Positions 32,215 through 45,500 of a stretch of DNA of 64,000 bases are shown in pieces. How positions within the stretch are numbered: position 1 is the first letter of the stretch; each line of letters begins with the position of its first letter. The DNA is from Gaeumannomyces sp. JS-464 (Eukaryota > Ascomycota > Sordariomycetes > Magnaporthales > Magnaporthaceae), in NCBI GenBank assembly GCA_002197995.1, contig NGZR01000004.1, positions 4,216,001 through 4,280,000 on the forward strand, given 5' to 3'. A program made the translations under genes and the position numbers. The notes below the pieces were generated by a model. That model worked only from the letters and a program-made list of their open reading frames with translations, searched no databases and was not told the origin of the DNA.

Positions 32215-35183
32215 CTCTCAGAAGGGCGAGTGGCGAAACAAAGCAGCAGGAGTCAGGGCAGGTCTCCCGTCAGGCATGGCGATAGCGGGCGGGAGGGCGA
32301 TAGAAGCGGGAGTTGTGTTTTTCTCGCATCTCCTCTTTTGGGGCGAGCTAGGAGCTACAAGAGGCGGCGCCCGGGCCAGGGTCGGTGAGCGTGCCAGGGA
32401 ACGGGAAATTCTGCCCCCTCAGGGCCACATCGACATATGCTACATGGGCGACCGCCTAAGGGCCGAGACTAAGGGCAAGCAGGAAGGCTGGCTGGGCCTC
32501 CAATCGACCTGGCGCACACTGGGCTGGGCCGCACAAAGCGAGGGGCAATGCAATCCACAATCCTCGCTCGCCCTGCAGATCGTACGTCGTCCAGCAGCAT
32601 CTCGAGCAGGACGGGTTGCCGGTGGCGAATGTCCTGCCAGACCGGCCGTTTGGATCAAGACTGCCCAATTCACTGACAGAAATGGAAGCAGAAAACAAGC
32701 ATGGAGCTGGATTGAGAACTTTCAACCAGGAGCCAGGCATTGGGCTCAACAAGGCTGTTCTATTTGCCACCGCAAACGGCGACAACAGGGCGACAGATGG
32801 TACCCTGGAACCCTACTCGCCCTACAGACGAACCCGCGAATTTGATCGAGCATGGAATCCCAACACCGCCGAGTGAGGCGTAATGGCTTCGACTACGCGC
32901 AACATAGAGTTTTGGATGCAATTGCAAGCAAATCGCACCGTAACCCAGACGCGTGTGCTGTGGCTAAAGTCTGCTGGCCCAACCAGGAGGAATTGTCCGG
33001 TCGGGGCAACATCAGGTGGGTACTGCGGTAGGGTCGCCCTTGCACAACACGGATCAGAGGCCCCGATCTGGCTCAGCGAGGGAAAGCACGAGTGACCCTG
33101 CAACTTTCATTGGCTCGGTTCAGCCAGAAAGTCGAAACGGAAGGCGCATCCAAGGCGGCAATGAGACGGTTGGTAGTTCAGCCCATTGACGTCGTTGTCT
33201 CCAACGATTCCCAATAGCCTCAACTTGAACACCGGGCAGATCTGTGCCCAGCCACGCCAGCCTACCCGAGCTGTTTCCATCTTTCCAGCCGGCGGCGGAT
33301 AGTTTGAGCACCCGACGGAGGAAGCAGCTCCCATCCAAAGATCGCGATTTGCCCAGCAGCCTGTCTGGGGGATCCACCCCTGGGGGCTCGCCGTGAGATC
33401 CAGACCGGTCCAAGTGGAGGTCGCAAACCAGCAGCTTTAAATTTCCCTCATCCTGACTGAACAGCCAGCCAAACCCGCTGTCAGTCACCGGGTGCCTGGA
33501 AATCAATCTCAATCCAGACTAGAATTTCAAACTGCACACGTATTCTCGAATTTCATCGACCACCTACGTAAACGACACTCATCGTCGGTGGCTGTGGTTC
33601 TCTCCGTTGCTGCCCTCGGCTGATTTCTTTGGCCACTGCCTGATCCGCCACTGACGTCGTTCCCGCACTCAGTCCCGTGGATTCGTGCGGAAGAATTCAA
33701 CTAACCAGGCAGTCGTTGTTAACGCATGCTGCGGGTTGCCCCGCGGAGGCGACAGCTGCAATGACGTCAGTAAGCAGGCATTTCGCTATGGGGATTGAAA
33801 ACTGAAAACTCCGACCGGCCAATCTTTGATGTTGAGCAAGCTAGCACGATGACCTAAGAAAAAATGAGAGGCCGATCGACTTTCTCCCCACCAAACCAAC
33901 TCTCATTTAAATTTAGGTGAGCGTGGCTGGATGCAGGGGCCTCATAGACGACTTGAACGAAAGCCGGACACACCTCTCCCCCCACTGATGATGCTGCAAT
34001 ACGTCGCAGTTCGCCTCCTTCGTCTCACTCGGTTTGTTCCGTTTTGTGCTCTTCCCGACATTGCCGCTTGCCGCTTCACCGTCTCGTCTGGTTTGTGTCC
34101 TAGGAAGCCCCTGCATCAGCGGCTTTCCTCACAAGGAAATGCTGGAAAATGCTGCGTCCCGTCTGTGGAGCCTCGGAGCCGAGCAGGGCACACGCCCCAT
34201 GCCGCTGATTGTGCCGCAGCATCCATAGTCGAGGCACTGTGTCGCTGCTCGGATTCACAGCGGCACAACGGCCGCGTCTGGCGAGGAGTTCTCTCCAGGC
34301 CGGCTCACTCTTCTGGCGTTTCCACTGGTCCACAATCGATAGCAGCTCGTACACTCGAGACATGGGAAGTCACGGCTCTGCCTCCCTGCAAGTGCCTGCC
34401 CGTGGACACCTAGGAAACTTTCTCGTGCCTGAGGACGGCAGACGCAAGCAGAGTCCTGCTGGACTCCTGTATGAACAGGCAAGTCCAGGAACGGCACGTC
34501 TTTGAGACTTTGATGCGGTGACCCAAGACCGGAGTCGCGTGCATACCGGATTTGGTTTTTCTCGGCTGCCGCAGACGTCTGGGTTCACACATCACCACCG
34601 AATGGCAACTTTCCATAAAGCAGCTTTGGCCTAGTGGCTGATGACCTCTAGGGCTCGTCTCCCAGCAGCGCTCATTCTAGCACTTTCATTCCGGCATTCG
34701 CCTGCATACCTCTTCTCCGGTAGCAAACGCCACATGTGGACAATTGGCAACTGCCAAAGGGGTTTCAATGAGTTTTGCTTCCCCGCAATTCGGTTCTTAG
34801 CACTGGGACTCTAACATGGCCCGACGTCTCCTCGCAAAGTGCCGAGATTCCCGGCATGGGATCCGCCAATTTGAGGCTTTTTCTTCGCTCGGTTACAGTC
34901 CAACCAACCCAACCCATGTTGCATCAAATTTTGCTTCGGCACCGTCCTGCCCTAGGGTCCCCTAGGTTCGTTTGATCGGGTGGAAAACATGACACCACAC
35001 CAGTTCCGCTGTTGCACAACAAAGAAAAGAAACCCCATCTTTGGGCTTGCTGCTGACGCAGCACCCAGCTGGTAGCAACACACGACTCGAGCTGGACCAT
35101 CCTGTATCCCGATAAATACCGCAACCCCTCTCCTCTCCCGGCCGTCTGCACCCGTGCAACTCACTGCTGTTCGCTTCGTTGCC

Positions 35184-35190
35184 TATATAT
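35184..35190 (+). promoter_or_regulatory. TATA-like site of unknown transcript
   Basis: TATATAT followed by a CT-rich stretch resembles a fungal core promoter, but no convincing gene follows within 1 kb. Confidence 0.25.
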
Positions 35191-37585
35191 TCTCTGCCTC
35201 CTGCCGACACCGTGTGTCCTGTGAATCCCCTGCCATTTCCAAGTGCCGCATTACCACCCCCAATGCTGCCTTGAGGGGTCACGGGATACCTGTATAAGAC
35301 GAGTCTACTATATGTCGCCTTGCTTCCCACATACTTTTTCGGCTCTTCGATTCTCGATTGGTTCCGGCCTCTCCATCGCCGCCCTGCTCCAGCACATCCC
35401 CATCTAGTCCGCCCACACCCCCTTCCCAAAACTAACGGCGTTACCCGATCATCGGCGGAGCGGATAGAATCGACCGACGGCAGCCTTTTCAATGTCTTTG
35501 CAGTACCACCCACAACGGCCAGGCATTTTGACCAGGGGGAGGATCGAGGTCCACGGACTGGTCGAATCGATGGAACGCATGCCATCCGATACTACGACCC
35601 TCGCTGACCTTCGACGGCGCGCACCGAGATACAGCATTGCAGAAACCATCGGCTCCGCAGCGGCACCGAGACTTTGTGTGGGGTTCCCCGGGTCCGATGG
35701 CGGAGGGAAAATATCAGAGGCAAGAGGGGACTATTTCTCTCACCTCTCTTACCAGCCGCCCTACATCCAGATCCCTCATCGATAAATCCCCGCATCGGCC
35801 CGCGAGTGGGGACTAAGTTTTTTTTCTCCGCGGCCATGGCGCGGCCTTCGGAGTCCGAGACCGAGATCGGGGACCCTGATCGGCCTTGTACAATGGGGAG
35901 TGGAGAGGCGAAAGAAGAAAAAGCAAAGAAAGTAAAAAGGGCAAGTGTCATGGCTACCTAGTAGAAGCACCGGGAAACGATTGGGGCCTTCCGATCGATC
36001 GCAGAGGCCAATCGATCCCGCCCATCCCTTTCTGCGCGTCACTCCTGTCTGTCCCCTCGCCCCTGAGTGAGCTCAGACAGTGGCCGAGCCGCGCGCTGGA
36101 CTCCCGTCTCTCGTCGACAAATGTCCGGACGGAAGCCTCAGGTTTCCTGGTTTTCCAGCGAGAGGGAAATGTCAAGCGATGGCCGACCCGAGATTACCTG
36201 CGCTATGCAAAAGAAGATGTCTTGGTTCTAAACTCCTCAGGCCCTGAATATCCGTCATAACCAACCCCTATTTTTTTTCCCACCAGATGATGCTATTTTG
36301 TTTGTACAGCTGGAAACAAAGAAAGAAAACACGAAAAAAGCGCCTCCCTTTTACCTCCTTGCCCCCTCTTCCCCGCGCCAGAAAATGCCCGCCTTTTTTT
36401 TTCCTACCCATGCAATGCCTCCCCTTTAGTCTCGACATGTTCAACGCAAGTCAACAACGGCCCGGCGGCACAAGCCTCGCGCGTACTACCTTCCGCCGGG
36501 ATGTGAAAGCCGTAGCGCAAGAGCGAGGGTGAGGCAGTTTGCTTTCCGTTCCCTGCCAGGTCCCACCCAAGAATCCGTTTCGTCAAGGATGCGACGCGGC
36601 AAGGCGGCCCGCCAGGTCGAAGACACGAGAGAGACGGCGAGTACCCCCCTATGCTCAGTCAGTCGGAGAGTCGTTGTGCGCAAGCTTTGCTTTCGTTACG
36701 AAAACGATAACAAGTTTATGAGAATCTGTCAAGGAAAAAGAACGATCTCATGGGCACGTAAAACTCCGACATGACGAGGGGGAAGGAGATGGGCGTCCTG
36801 CCGACCATCCATCGTCGCCACTGTTCTTTTTGCACCTCGCACCCGACCCGTTTCCACGCCCCTTATGCCAAGAGGCAAAGCCTTCTCCCATTAGAGGTTG
36901 GTTTGAATTCCACCCACCAAGGAAAAGGATCTTTTTTTGTTTCGTTTTCGCTTCGTCCAGGTAAGAGAAAAACGCCCGGCCAGACCTGAAAAAGAGACAT
37001 CCACCACCGATGAGATAACCTCCCATACTCCATGAAGCCGAACGCAACCCTACATAAGGGAAAAACCAGACCAAGGAGAAAAGCGAATGAATATAGTCAC
37101 ACGAAAAGAAAAACTGAATGGGATATACGCGATTGCTGATGTGGCAAAAAGCTGGCAAAACGTGGCATCTGTCATGTTTCTTGAGTCTTTTGATCGTCAT
37201 ATCCATATGTGAAGGGAAAAGAGAAAGCAAATCTGTATAATCCAGGTCGGAAACAGACGATTTCTCTTGGAGGTACCCGCCGATGCTTTTTTATGCGAGG
37301 TAAATCGTGTCGGTATAGATGTTCATGAGGGGGTATCCGCTTGGGACAAAACGTAGTGTATACCGTGGCGGTGGCGTCATGAGAACAAAACAGCTGTGGT
37401 CCGCCTGGTTGGCGGAGGTCTGTTGTTCTTGACAAACGTGGTTGTCCCGACCGTTCTTGCCACGTCCCGATGAGAGGGCGTGAGGTCGGTCGGAACAGAG
37501 GGAGCCGTTGAGGGCGACCCACGTGGCGGGCTCTCGACCTCGGTGGCTACCTCGGGGGTTTGGGCGATAGCAGCCGCAGTGGCCA

Positions 37586-39559
37586 TTACCGGGTGTCCCA
37601 GTTGTAGAGCCCGTTAGGGTCCGGCGTGGAGTTGTCCATGACGGGCAGGCCGTGCGAGTAGTCGTTCATCCAGAACAGCGGGTCGTCGGCAAATGCAGCG
37701 CTGGCGGGTACGGCGGCCAGGACCGAGTCGTCAGCGGCGGCGGTAGACGAGGTAGCGTACAGCTTGGTGCCGCTCCCGGCCGCGCCCAGCGCCCCCTGGA
37801 CCTTCGAGACGGCGTCAAAGTTCTCGTACTCCAGCGCCGACAGGTCGGCAGTCCCGGAGGCGAGACCGCTGTACGCGGCGCCGAACGCGCCTCCCACGTC
37901 AAAGTCGTCGGCGCCACCGGGGCCCATGAAGTCCTCGACCTCGGACACGTCGCCCGACGTGGCCGTCGTCATGGTGGGCGCCTGCTCGGAGCCATTGAAG
38001 TCGAAGGCGCCGGCGCCGGCGTACCCGTGGGCGCCGCGGCCGTAGCTGGACGAGGCGAAGCCGTCGCCGCCGGACCGGCCAAAGTCCAGGCCGTCGTAGT
38101 GGCTCCAGTCAACGTGCGGGGCGCTCAGGCCCGCGCTGAACATGGGGCCCTCGTGGTCGGCGAGGCCACCCGTTCCAAACAGATCAAAGCCGGCGCTGCC
38201 GGCGCCAGCAACGTAGCGTGGATACTCGATGCTCGAAAGGTCGAGGGGCGTCAGCTGGCTATTGAGCTGCGAGAAGCCGGGAGTCAGGAGAGGCGAGGTC
38301 GCCTCGGACTTGACGGCTCTCCGAGCGGCCGCCTCCGGGCCTGAAGCCAGGTCGGTGGCACCGTAGGCGGCTGCGGCCGGGCTGTCGGCGGGACTTCGGT
38401 TCGGGAGACTGCTCGTGCTGTGGACTGAGTTGACGCGCTTGAGCGGGTACGGCTCACACTTAGACGAAGCCTTTGCGTGCTTGTAGGTCGGCTTGTGGCG
38501 ACCGTTCTCGTCAAACGTCAATGATGCGCTGCCGTCCGAGTGGATCGTGTTGGCTCTTCTCCTGCTGCGCACGGCGCCTCCCTTGGCAGTAGTCTGTTTT
38601 GTCGCCGCTGCCGACTTGCCCAGGGCGCCGCACGACGCCGTGGCGGAGACGGTGGTGGCGTGGTCATCCGAGTCGGATTCTGGTACGGGATCGAGCTGTG
38701 GTTCTTTCTTGTGAGAGCAGGTGCAACGGCCGCCGTGGTTGCAGCAGCAGCTATCTGTTCGATGGGGCAGGATAAAGTTAGTACGGCCAGCCACCCTAGC
38801 GCCAAGTCATCATGGGTGACGATGCAAGCTATCCATGTCGCGCTACGCGCGCCGCCATCTCGGCGACTTCGGCAGATCGGCAAAGGAGGGCAAGTAAGAA
38901 AGGGAGAGATGACGCACCCCTGTGGCCCTCGACCGTAGTCTTCAGGTGCGCGCACTTGTGGGACTTCTCGCCGCAGTCGCACTTGACATGGGACTGGCGC
39001 GACTTGCGCATCGACCGACAGTGCTGGCATTGCGACACGGGCCGGCCTTTCTTGTTGATGTGCTGTAATGGGCGGTCTGCAGGGCGTCGAATGATCGCAA
39101 GCGGTTAGCGTCCAGCCTCCGTGTCTGCCTAGGAGTGCATGTGGTAGCGGCGACCAAGGCGGTGCTGCTCGGTTGCGGTCGCAAGGCCCTAGTTTTGATT
39201 GTCTTGTCGGGAACCCGGGACGCATTTCCTCTGCGCGCGATACTACCCGTTCCGAGCAGCTGGGCAGGTGGTGTGCGGTAGTAGGAGCAGGCGGACACAC
39301 AAGCCAGGAAAAAACCCCGCGGAATGCGAGGGCTGTTGTGCCATGTATGGAAAATTGTTCCATGCGCGGGTGCTGCAGGTGATGGAGGGGGAGGGGTGCG
39401 GATAGATTGGGAAGGCGCAGGCTTGGTTCCCCTTGGATTTTGGGGCAGCCAGGCGCGCGCAGCGGATTTCTTCGGCCACTTACCCGAGTGCTGGCAGTTA
39501 CTGACGCGGTGTCCGCGAACGCAGGCCTCACAAGCCCACTTCTCGCCGTCGATAATCAT
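37586..39559 (-). CDS. Copper-fist transcription factor
   Basis: Copper-responsive DNA-binding regulator of 467 residues (family of ACE1, MAC1, CUF1 and GRISEA). Exons are 39484-39559, 38918-39076 and 37586-38754. Introns are 39077-39483 (GTAAGT...CTGCAG) and 38755-38917 (GTGCGT...GAACAG), and the total is an exact codon multiple. The N-terminus MIIDGEKWACEACVRGHR has the zinc ligands C10-x2-C13-x8-C22-x-H24, followed by the minor-groove motif KKGRP. A second Cys-rich region (CDCGEKSHKC and CCCNHGGRCTC) can bind a Cu(I) cluster. The rest is Ser/Ala/Gly-rich with many acidic and aromatic residues, a likely activation domain, and ends NGLYNWDTR. The frame is intact. Such factors switch copper uptake or detoxification genes. 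Whether this one is an activator under copper excess or starvation cannot be read from sequence. Confidence 0.92.
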
Positions 39560-42500
39560 GGTGTTTCTTGCCGGTTGGGCAGCAGTCGCAGCAGGTGGTC
39601 GTCGTCGATAGGGGGGTGGGTGCGCAGCGTGGACGGTAAAAGTCGAAGGTTGGAGGGCGACGGAACTCGGCGGTCAAACGGTTTTTGTCCACGGACAGGC
39701 GCTGTTGGCCTTTGGTCGTTTTTAGCACGGGGGCGCCCACGGGACGGGGGCAAGGCACGGATTGGAGTCCTGGTCTGTTACAGGCACCGAACTGGGGGCC
39801 TGTTAGAGCTTCGACTGGGTGCGGCCTTGTCGACGGCGGTGGGGGTGGGTGGCCCTTGTGGCGTTCGAGTGGAAGCACAGTGTCCCGAGGGCTTGCGTGT
39901 GTGATTCAGCAGCCAGAGCCAGCCACTTCCGAGGGCAAAAAGCAAAAAGGTCAAACGGAGGAGTGTGCGGAAATAAGAAAGAAAGACGTGTACCACCAGA
40001 CACGGTTCCTTGTCGCAACCGGGCGCAAATGCTGGAAACAAAGGCCAAGACAACTGAAGAAGCCTGTGGGAGCAGCAGACAAGAAAATGCGCCCCCTACA
40101 GAGACGTGACCATGGGTATAATGCCGAGAAGTAGTGGCCAACAAAGATGGAACCGATTCAGAAAAGGGAAAAACAAGTATCCGTAAGAGAAGGCAACAAA
40201 CAGGTGATGCTCAAGTGGCTTCGGTTCGATGCAAAACTCCAGACGGACAGTCAAATATCAAAAATGGGAAAGCTCGACAAGAAACGGAAAAACAAAAATA
40301 AAAGGAGGCCAAGGGCTGAGTGGAGATTTTTCTGGTTCTGGATCCTTAGGGTTTGGGCTTGGTTTGTAAGACAGCGGGCTTCAGGAGAAGGCCAGATTGT
40401 GTCGGCCTCGATGGAACTGTCGATCGACGAAATCTGTCGTCGCGTCGGGCCGGCCAAGCAAGCAAGCTGCGGCGACGGAGGCAGAGGGGCGCGGCGGATC
40501 GGTTAGGTGTTTTTGTTGCGTGCTTTACGTTATTTGATATTCCCCGCCAGTCGGCTGCGGTTCGCCGTCCTTCCAATGTTTTATTGTTATTTTTATTTTA
40601 TTTTCCGCCCTCTGGCAACCTTACACCCGCACCACCGAGGGGGGTGTGGGCGGGCGTCGTCGCGAGAGACGCGCTGCTCCGGCGTGCTTCGGTCGGACTC
40701 GCTGCGTTCAGTGTGCAGTCCAAGTGCGGCTGTCCAGGGCTCGCAAAAGGTGGCACGCACGCCTGCGCGTGTAAGTCGGCAAAATGCAGTGCAGCGGCCT
40801 TGACTCGACCTCTCGCCTCGCGGACCGACTAGGGCAGGGAGCAAATGCGGGTTGGCAAATGACGACCGAAACAGGACCTGTGTGACCTGGACCGTTGCGG
40901 ATGGGGGGTGGGCTGGGTGGGCGGGTAGTGGTGGGTGTGTGGTTGGTGGGTGGCTCGCTGGGTTCGCTGGGTGGGCTCGATGGGGAGCCGACTCCGCCCA
41001 GGGCTCCAGGGCTTTTTATGTGTCGAGCTGTGCTCGTTGGTGCCACTGCTGGGCGACGGGTCGTGGTGGCTGGGCTATCTGCGGTCGTGGCCGCTCCTCG
41101 CTCATCGGCTGTAATCTCCGTGGGCCGGGTTTCGTGCCGACGGATATCTGCTGCTGTATGAGCGTCTGGTCCTCGCCTTGGCTTTCCCCTGTGTGTGATG
41201 TTGTGGCCTTGGTTTGTGTTCGGATGGGCTTTGTCTCTGCTCTGACTCTACTGCTTGGTGGCCGCCACTACGAGCCGAACATCTTATGTAAGAGCGAGAT
41301 GGGGAGAGTTGCCGTTGTACAGGCAGGCCAAGAACCAAATGGTCGTCCGCACAGGTCGTAAGAGATGAGAGGTACCAGGGGGAGGCAGCGGGCTCGGTCA
41401 GATAGGGACGATGGAGAGGGGGTGCAAGGGCAGCTTCTTATGTTTATTTAACATCGGAAAAGGCAGGCACGAATCCCCAGTGTTCAGGCTGGCCGTCGGG
41501 CACTTAAGGGAAGGCCGCCCAGTCACTCAAGGCGAACGGAACTCGACCTGCGGGCAGATGATCATGGTGGGCTTTTTTTTTTCCTCCTTTTTTTTCTTCT
41601 TTTTCTTCTTTTTTCTTCTCCCTCCACGCTCCTCTTCTGCACATCCCCAGCAAGCGCCCACCTGCCGAGCTGTGTGCGCGGAATCAAATGAACTTCATGG
41701 TAGGGGCTTGCCTTTGCTTCGAGCTGAATGGGACACATGCAATGGCCGGCCATAGAGGGGTGCAGTTCCCGAAGAAAATTTGAGCAATGACGGAATTTCT
41801 TCGAAAGGACATTGGTTGGTACCCATGAACACCGACCGGCCGCGCTAGGGATCAGGGTACATAACCGGTAGGCAGCTTAGCCCGCGCGCGTGGGTAGTCT
41901 TCTCCTCGGGGCGGCGCGGGAGTTGATCGATGTGTGTGAGCGCATGTGCACCAGTTGGTTGTGCTCGCAACCTCTAGCGCAGCGCATCCCGGGCAGCCCG
42001 GAGCCACCTCTGCTTGCCTTAGCTCTGCAACCTCCTGCGTACAGCAGGCGGTCCACCTGGGACATCTTTCTTCAGGGCAACAGTAAAAGGACATGGAGGG
42101 GTTGCAGGGATCTTGTTGGGATTCCTCATTGGGGTTAGAGAACGCGGGATGCGCATGTGGGATGGCTTGTCTGCAGCACAACGCAAAGGTGGGATGTCAG
42201 CATCTCGTTTGCCAATTCTTCAGAAATGGCAATCAATGGGTCGATATGGCTGCCAGTTGCTGGCCTTGTGGTTGGCAGCCCGGCCACACCTCCCGCAGCC
42301 CGAGCATCAGGCCTGGTTTTTCCTCCTTTGGTCCAAGAATCCTCCGGACCAGGCCATCACCCGACGATGCCCGCGATGCCAAGTTGGCATCTGCTATGTC
42401 TTTGCTCAGGCAAGCCACAATACGCCGTACGGTCCGTACAACCCCATCCAATACCTGTCTACCCCGGGCTCCTCTTCTCCGGACGCGGCGGGCTGTGCTT

Positions 42501-45500
42501 TCTTGACTCAGGCCCCCTTCCCCTCTCGTCCTCGCCAAGTTGGTTGGCTGCCATGGCCAGCCGTGGCACGCTCTAAAAGCGTCCTGGCGCGGTGGTGCAA
42601 AGGCTTCTGGGTGGGCTCTTGGGTGATCTCGAATCGTACAATCACGGTGTTTTTTTTTTTTTTTTTTTTTTTTCCCCTCTCTCTCTCTCTCTTTCTATTG
42701 TGCATTCCGTGGGTGGATGCCGATGCAGAGATGGCGGTGGCGGGCCATTGCTACAACCCAGGCCTCGGCGCCCGCCCCAGGACACGACATGGCCAGGATA
42801 TCCATGATGAAGGAATGGCTGCTGCTCCATGCCGGAAACGGCCCATCATCTTTTGGGCAATCCCCGTGCGCCCGTAACATCGGCTATCGTGGTTCTGCGA
42901 GCCCACCGCGTGGGCCCGGGTGGGCGGGCGTGGATCATTTCTTTTCCTCTACTCCAACAGCGCCGTCATTCTGGCCGGGGGGCTCCGGGGCCTTGCGCGT
43001 GCTGGACGAGGGGGCCCCATGCTGCCGCGGCTGTCCAAAAGAGGTGGGCTGCAGCAGTCCATTCGTTGTGTGGGTGGAGATGGCGGCGATGGAACTCGAC
43101 AGTTTGGACCGTGGCCTTGCAGCCGACGGGCCCCCATTTTTTTTCATTTTTTTTCAGAGAGCGAGGGCGAGGATGAGGATAAGGTGGGGTGCTTGCATCT
43201 CCGGCGCTCCCCAGGCGTCAATGTTAGCCGATCTCGCTCTCGCGGCTTTGTGAGGTGGATGGGCTGGCCGGCACTCCGGCTGGCTGGCTGGCTGACTGGC
43301 TGGTGCTGCTGCTCTTATTGCACCCAAGGGCAAAAGGAAAAAGAAATGCCCCTGCTCTAGGTAGAATCGGCTTTCGCAAGGTCGGGTGGCACTGCCCACA
43401 TCGCTTCATGTTGCTATCCTTCAGCGCCGCAAAATGATATGTACGATGTGGTGCATTAGCTTGCAGGAATATGGACTGTGTTCGCTTTCCTGCTGTTTCC
43501 GAAACAGCCCAGTTGACCTCCACGCTCCCTTCGGTATTCTGCCCCTCCAGGTCGAGCGACCACATTGGCACCCCCACTACAGCGATTTGTTGACATAACG
43601 TAAATTATCACAGCGGCTGAAATACATAATGAAGGAATACCTTAGGTATACGCGGATGAAAGAAGAGCGAAAGGACAATGAACTATAGGAAAGACCCACC
43701 TAACCTACCTACCCAGGGCAGTACCTAGCGGTTCCAATTAGCCTGCCGGGCGCAGTCGTGGTCGAAACGCTTGGGCAGAGGAGTGGGCCCACCATCAGCT
43801 TCAATCCATGATCTCAGCGCCCGCATGCATTCACCGAACGAGCCAGACCCGGCGGCCCTCGCCAGCCCTTGCTCTCCCCATCTCGCTGACACAACACCAC
43901 AACCTGCCATCCCGAGCTAGCCAGCCGACGCACTCTCCGAAAGGCCACTCAGAGAGCTCGGTTCTGATATTTTTGTGCAGCGGATGCATACGCAGAAATT
44001 TCTTCAGTCCTTCTTTTTTTTTTTCTATGCACCTGGTTTATTTCTTCATCACATTGACTAACGGAAAACGGTTGCCCGAGACCCTAACGAACCGAGGAAG
44101 GGCAGCCACCATATAACAGCAGACCATTCCTACAACGGTCGAGCTAGGCCTCGGTCTCTTGTGAATTGCGTGGCTCCTGCACATGAACCCAGCTGTCCTA
44201 GCCGACCGCCGACTTCGACGGCTTGGCTGATGCTCTGGCATGAGGAACTAGGCGACGTCGTCCGAACTCGACTTAGTAACACGATGCAAACCCGGGGAGA
44301 CTCGGTCTGAAGGCCCCTCGAATATCCAAAGACATGATATCCAATACTTAATCATTACCTGATTCCTTCGTGAGTGCATGCAGACCTGCCTAACAAAGCT
44401 ACCGAGTACGTGATATACTAATTGATACCAGAACAGCCAAGTCAATGTGTCACCAATATCCACAGCACCAATACGACGTCCGGCCTGGTCTCCAGAGCAT
44501 CACAGGACAACCACGGACTGGCGGATTCTGCTGGGCAGGCTGTGGATACCAAACTGCAGTTGCTTCAAAAGGCCGATCCAGCATCGGTTTTCCTGATCCA
44601 TCCACCACACCCCCGCTGCAGGGACAGTCGCCGTCAGTTCCCACTCTCTCCCCCCTGCCTCTCCAATCACGATGCCGCTCCCGTTCAGGGTCCATGACTC
44701 CTGGGAGGCGTCGGCGGTGACAAGGGAGATGTGGCCTGCTCGCTCCAGCCCACTAGGCCGGTTTCGACCATGCCCAGAGTATTTATCTGAAATCACCCAG
44801 CAGTGCGACGTCGTAGCAGCGATGTGCGATTATCTCCAAGGACATATGTGCAGCAAGATATTCCCCGTGCGTGCCCGTCCACCGAGATGGGAGGGGTAAG
44901 GGTTTCTTTGGGACAGGGTGGTGTCCAGGGGCTATCCGAGAAACTGCTTGCCTGCCCCAGCCTCTTTGGTGCTTTCAGAGTTGCCAACCTGCAACCCATT
45001 TGAGGTCTGTAGTGACAATGACGACAGAACTGGGGCTCGGGCCCACGTGAAGCGGCAAAGAGGGTACCGCCAGCAGGTGGCTTAAAGACGCTCATCCGCA
45101 AGGCCCACCGCCATCGATGTGTTCCTATTTACATACCTACATGACAGCAAAGGAACACGTTCGACACGAGATCTAGAGATGGAGTTTCTGCGAGGTTGGG
45201 CCGAGGAACGGGCAGACGTACGGCCGAACAAGAGCCATCACGGCGGAGCCCCCCGCCCTGGACGTCGTAGACCTGAGGCGAGGGCGCGTGCGTTCGGGGG
45301 GTTTCTCGGCGCCCGTTTTGTGTTGACAAAAAGCGGATTGGTCACTCGTGACCATCGGACACCCCATAGGCTGCCGCGGGAAACCGACTGGATTGATCGC
45401 CCTCGCCTACCACCCCTGTGCGCGGCATGTAAAGGCCATCGGGAACAGAACGGCGGGCGGGTGGGTTTCCTGCACAGGGCCCTCGACAAGAAGCAAAACA

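Larger units (their letters stand above)
31740..37585. other. 5.8 kb without supportable gene
   Basis: Between phytochrome and copper-fist genes, both on the minus strand. No family motif on either strand. It includes the phytochrome promoter, a CAG tract (32,194-32,214), a TATA-like site near 35,184 and, at the right end, the likely 3' UTR of the copper-fist gene. A 97-codon open frame from an ATG at 35,492 lies downstream of the TATA-like site but has no other support. Confidence 0.4.
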
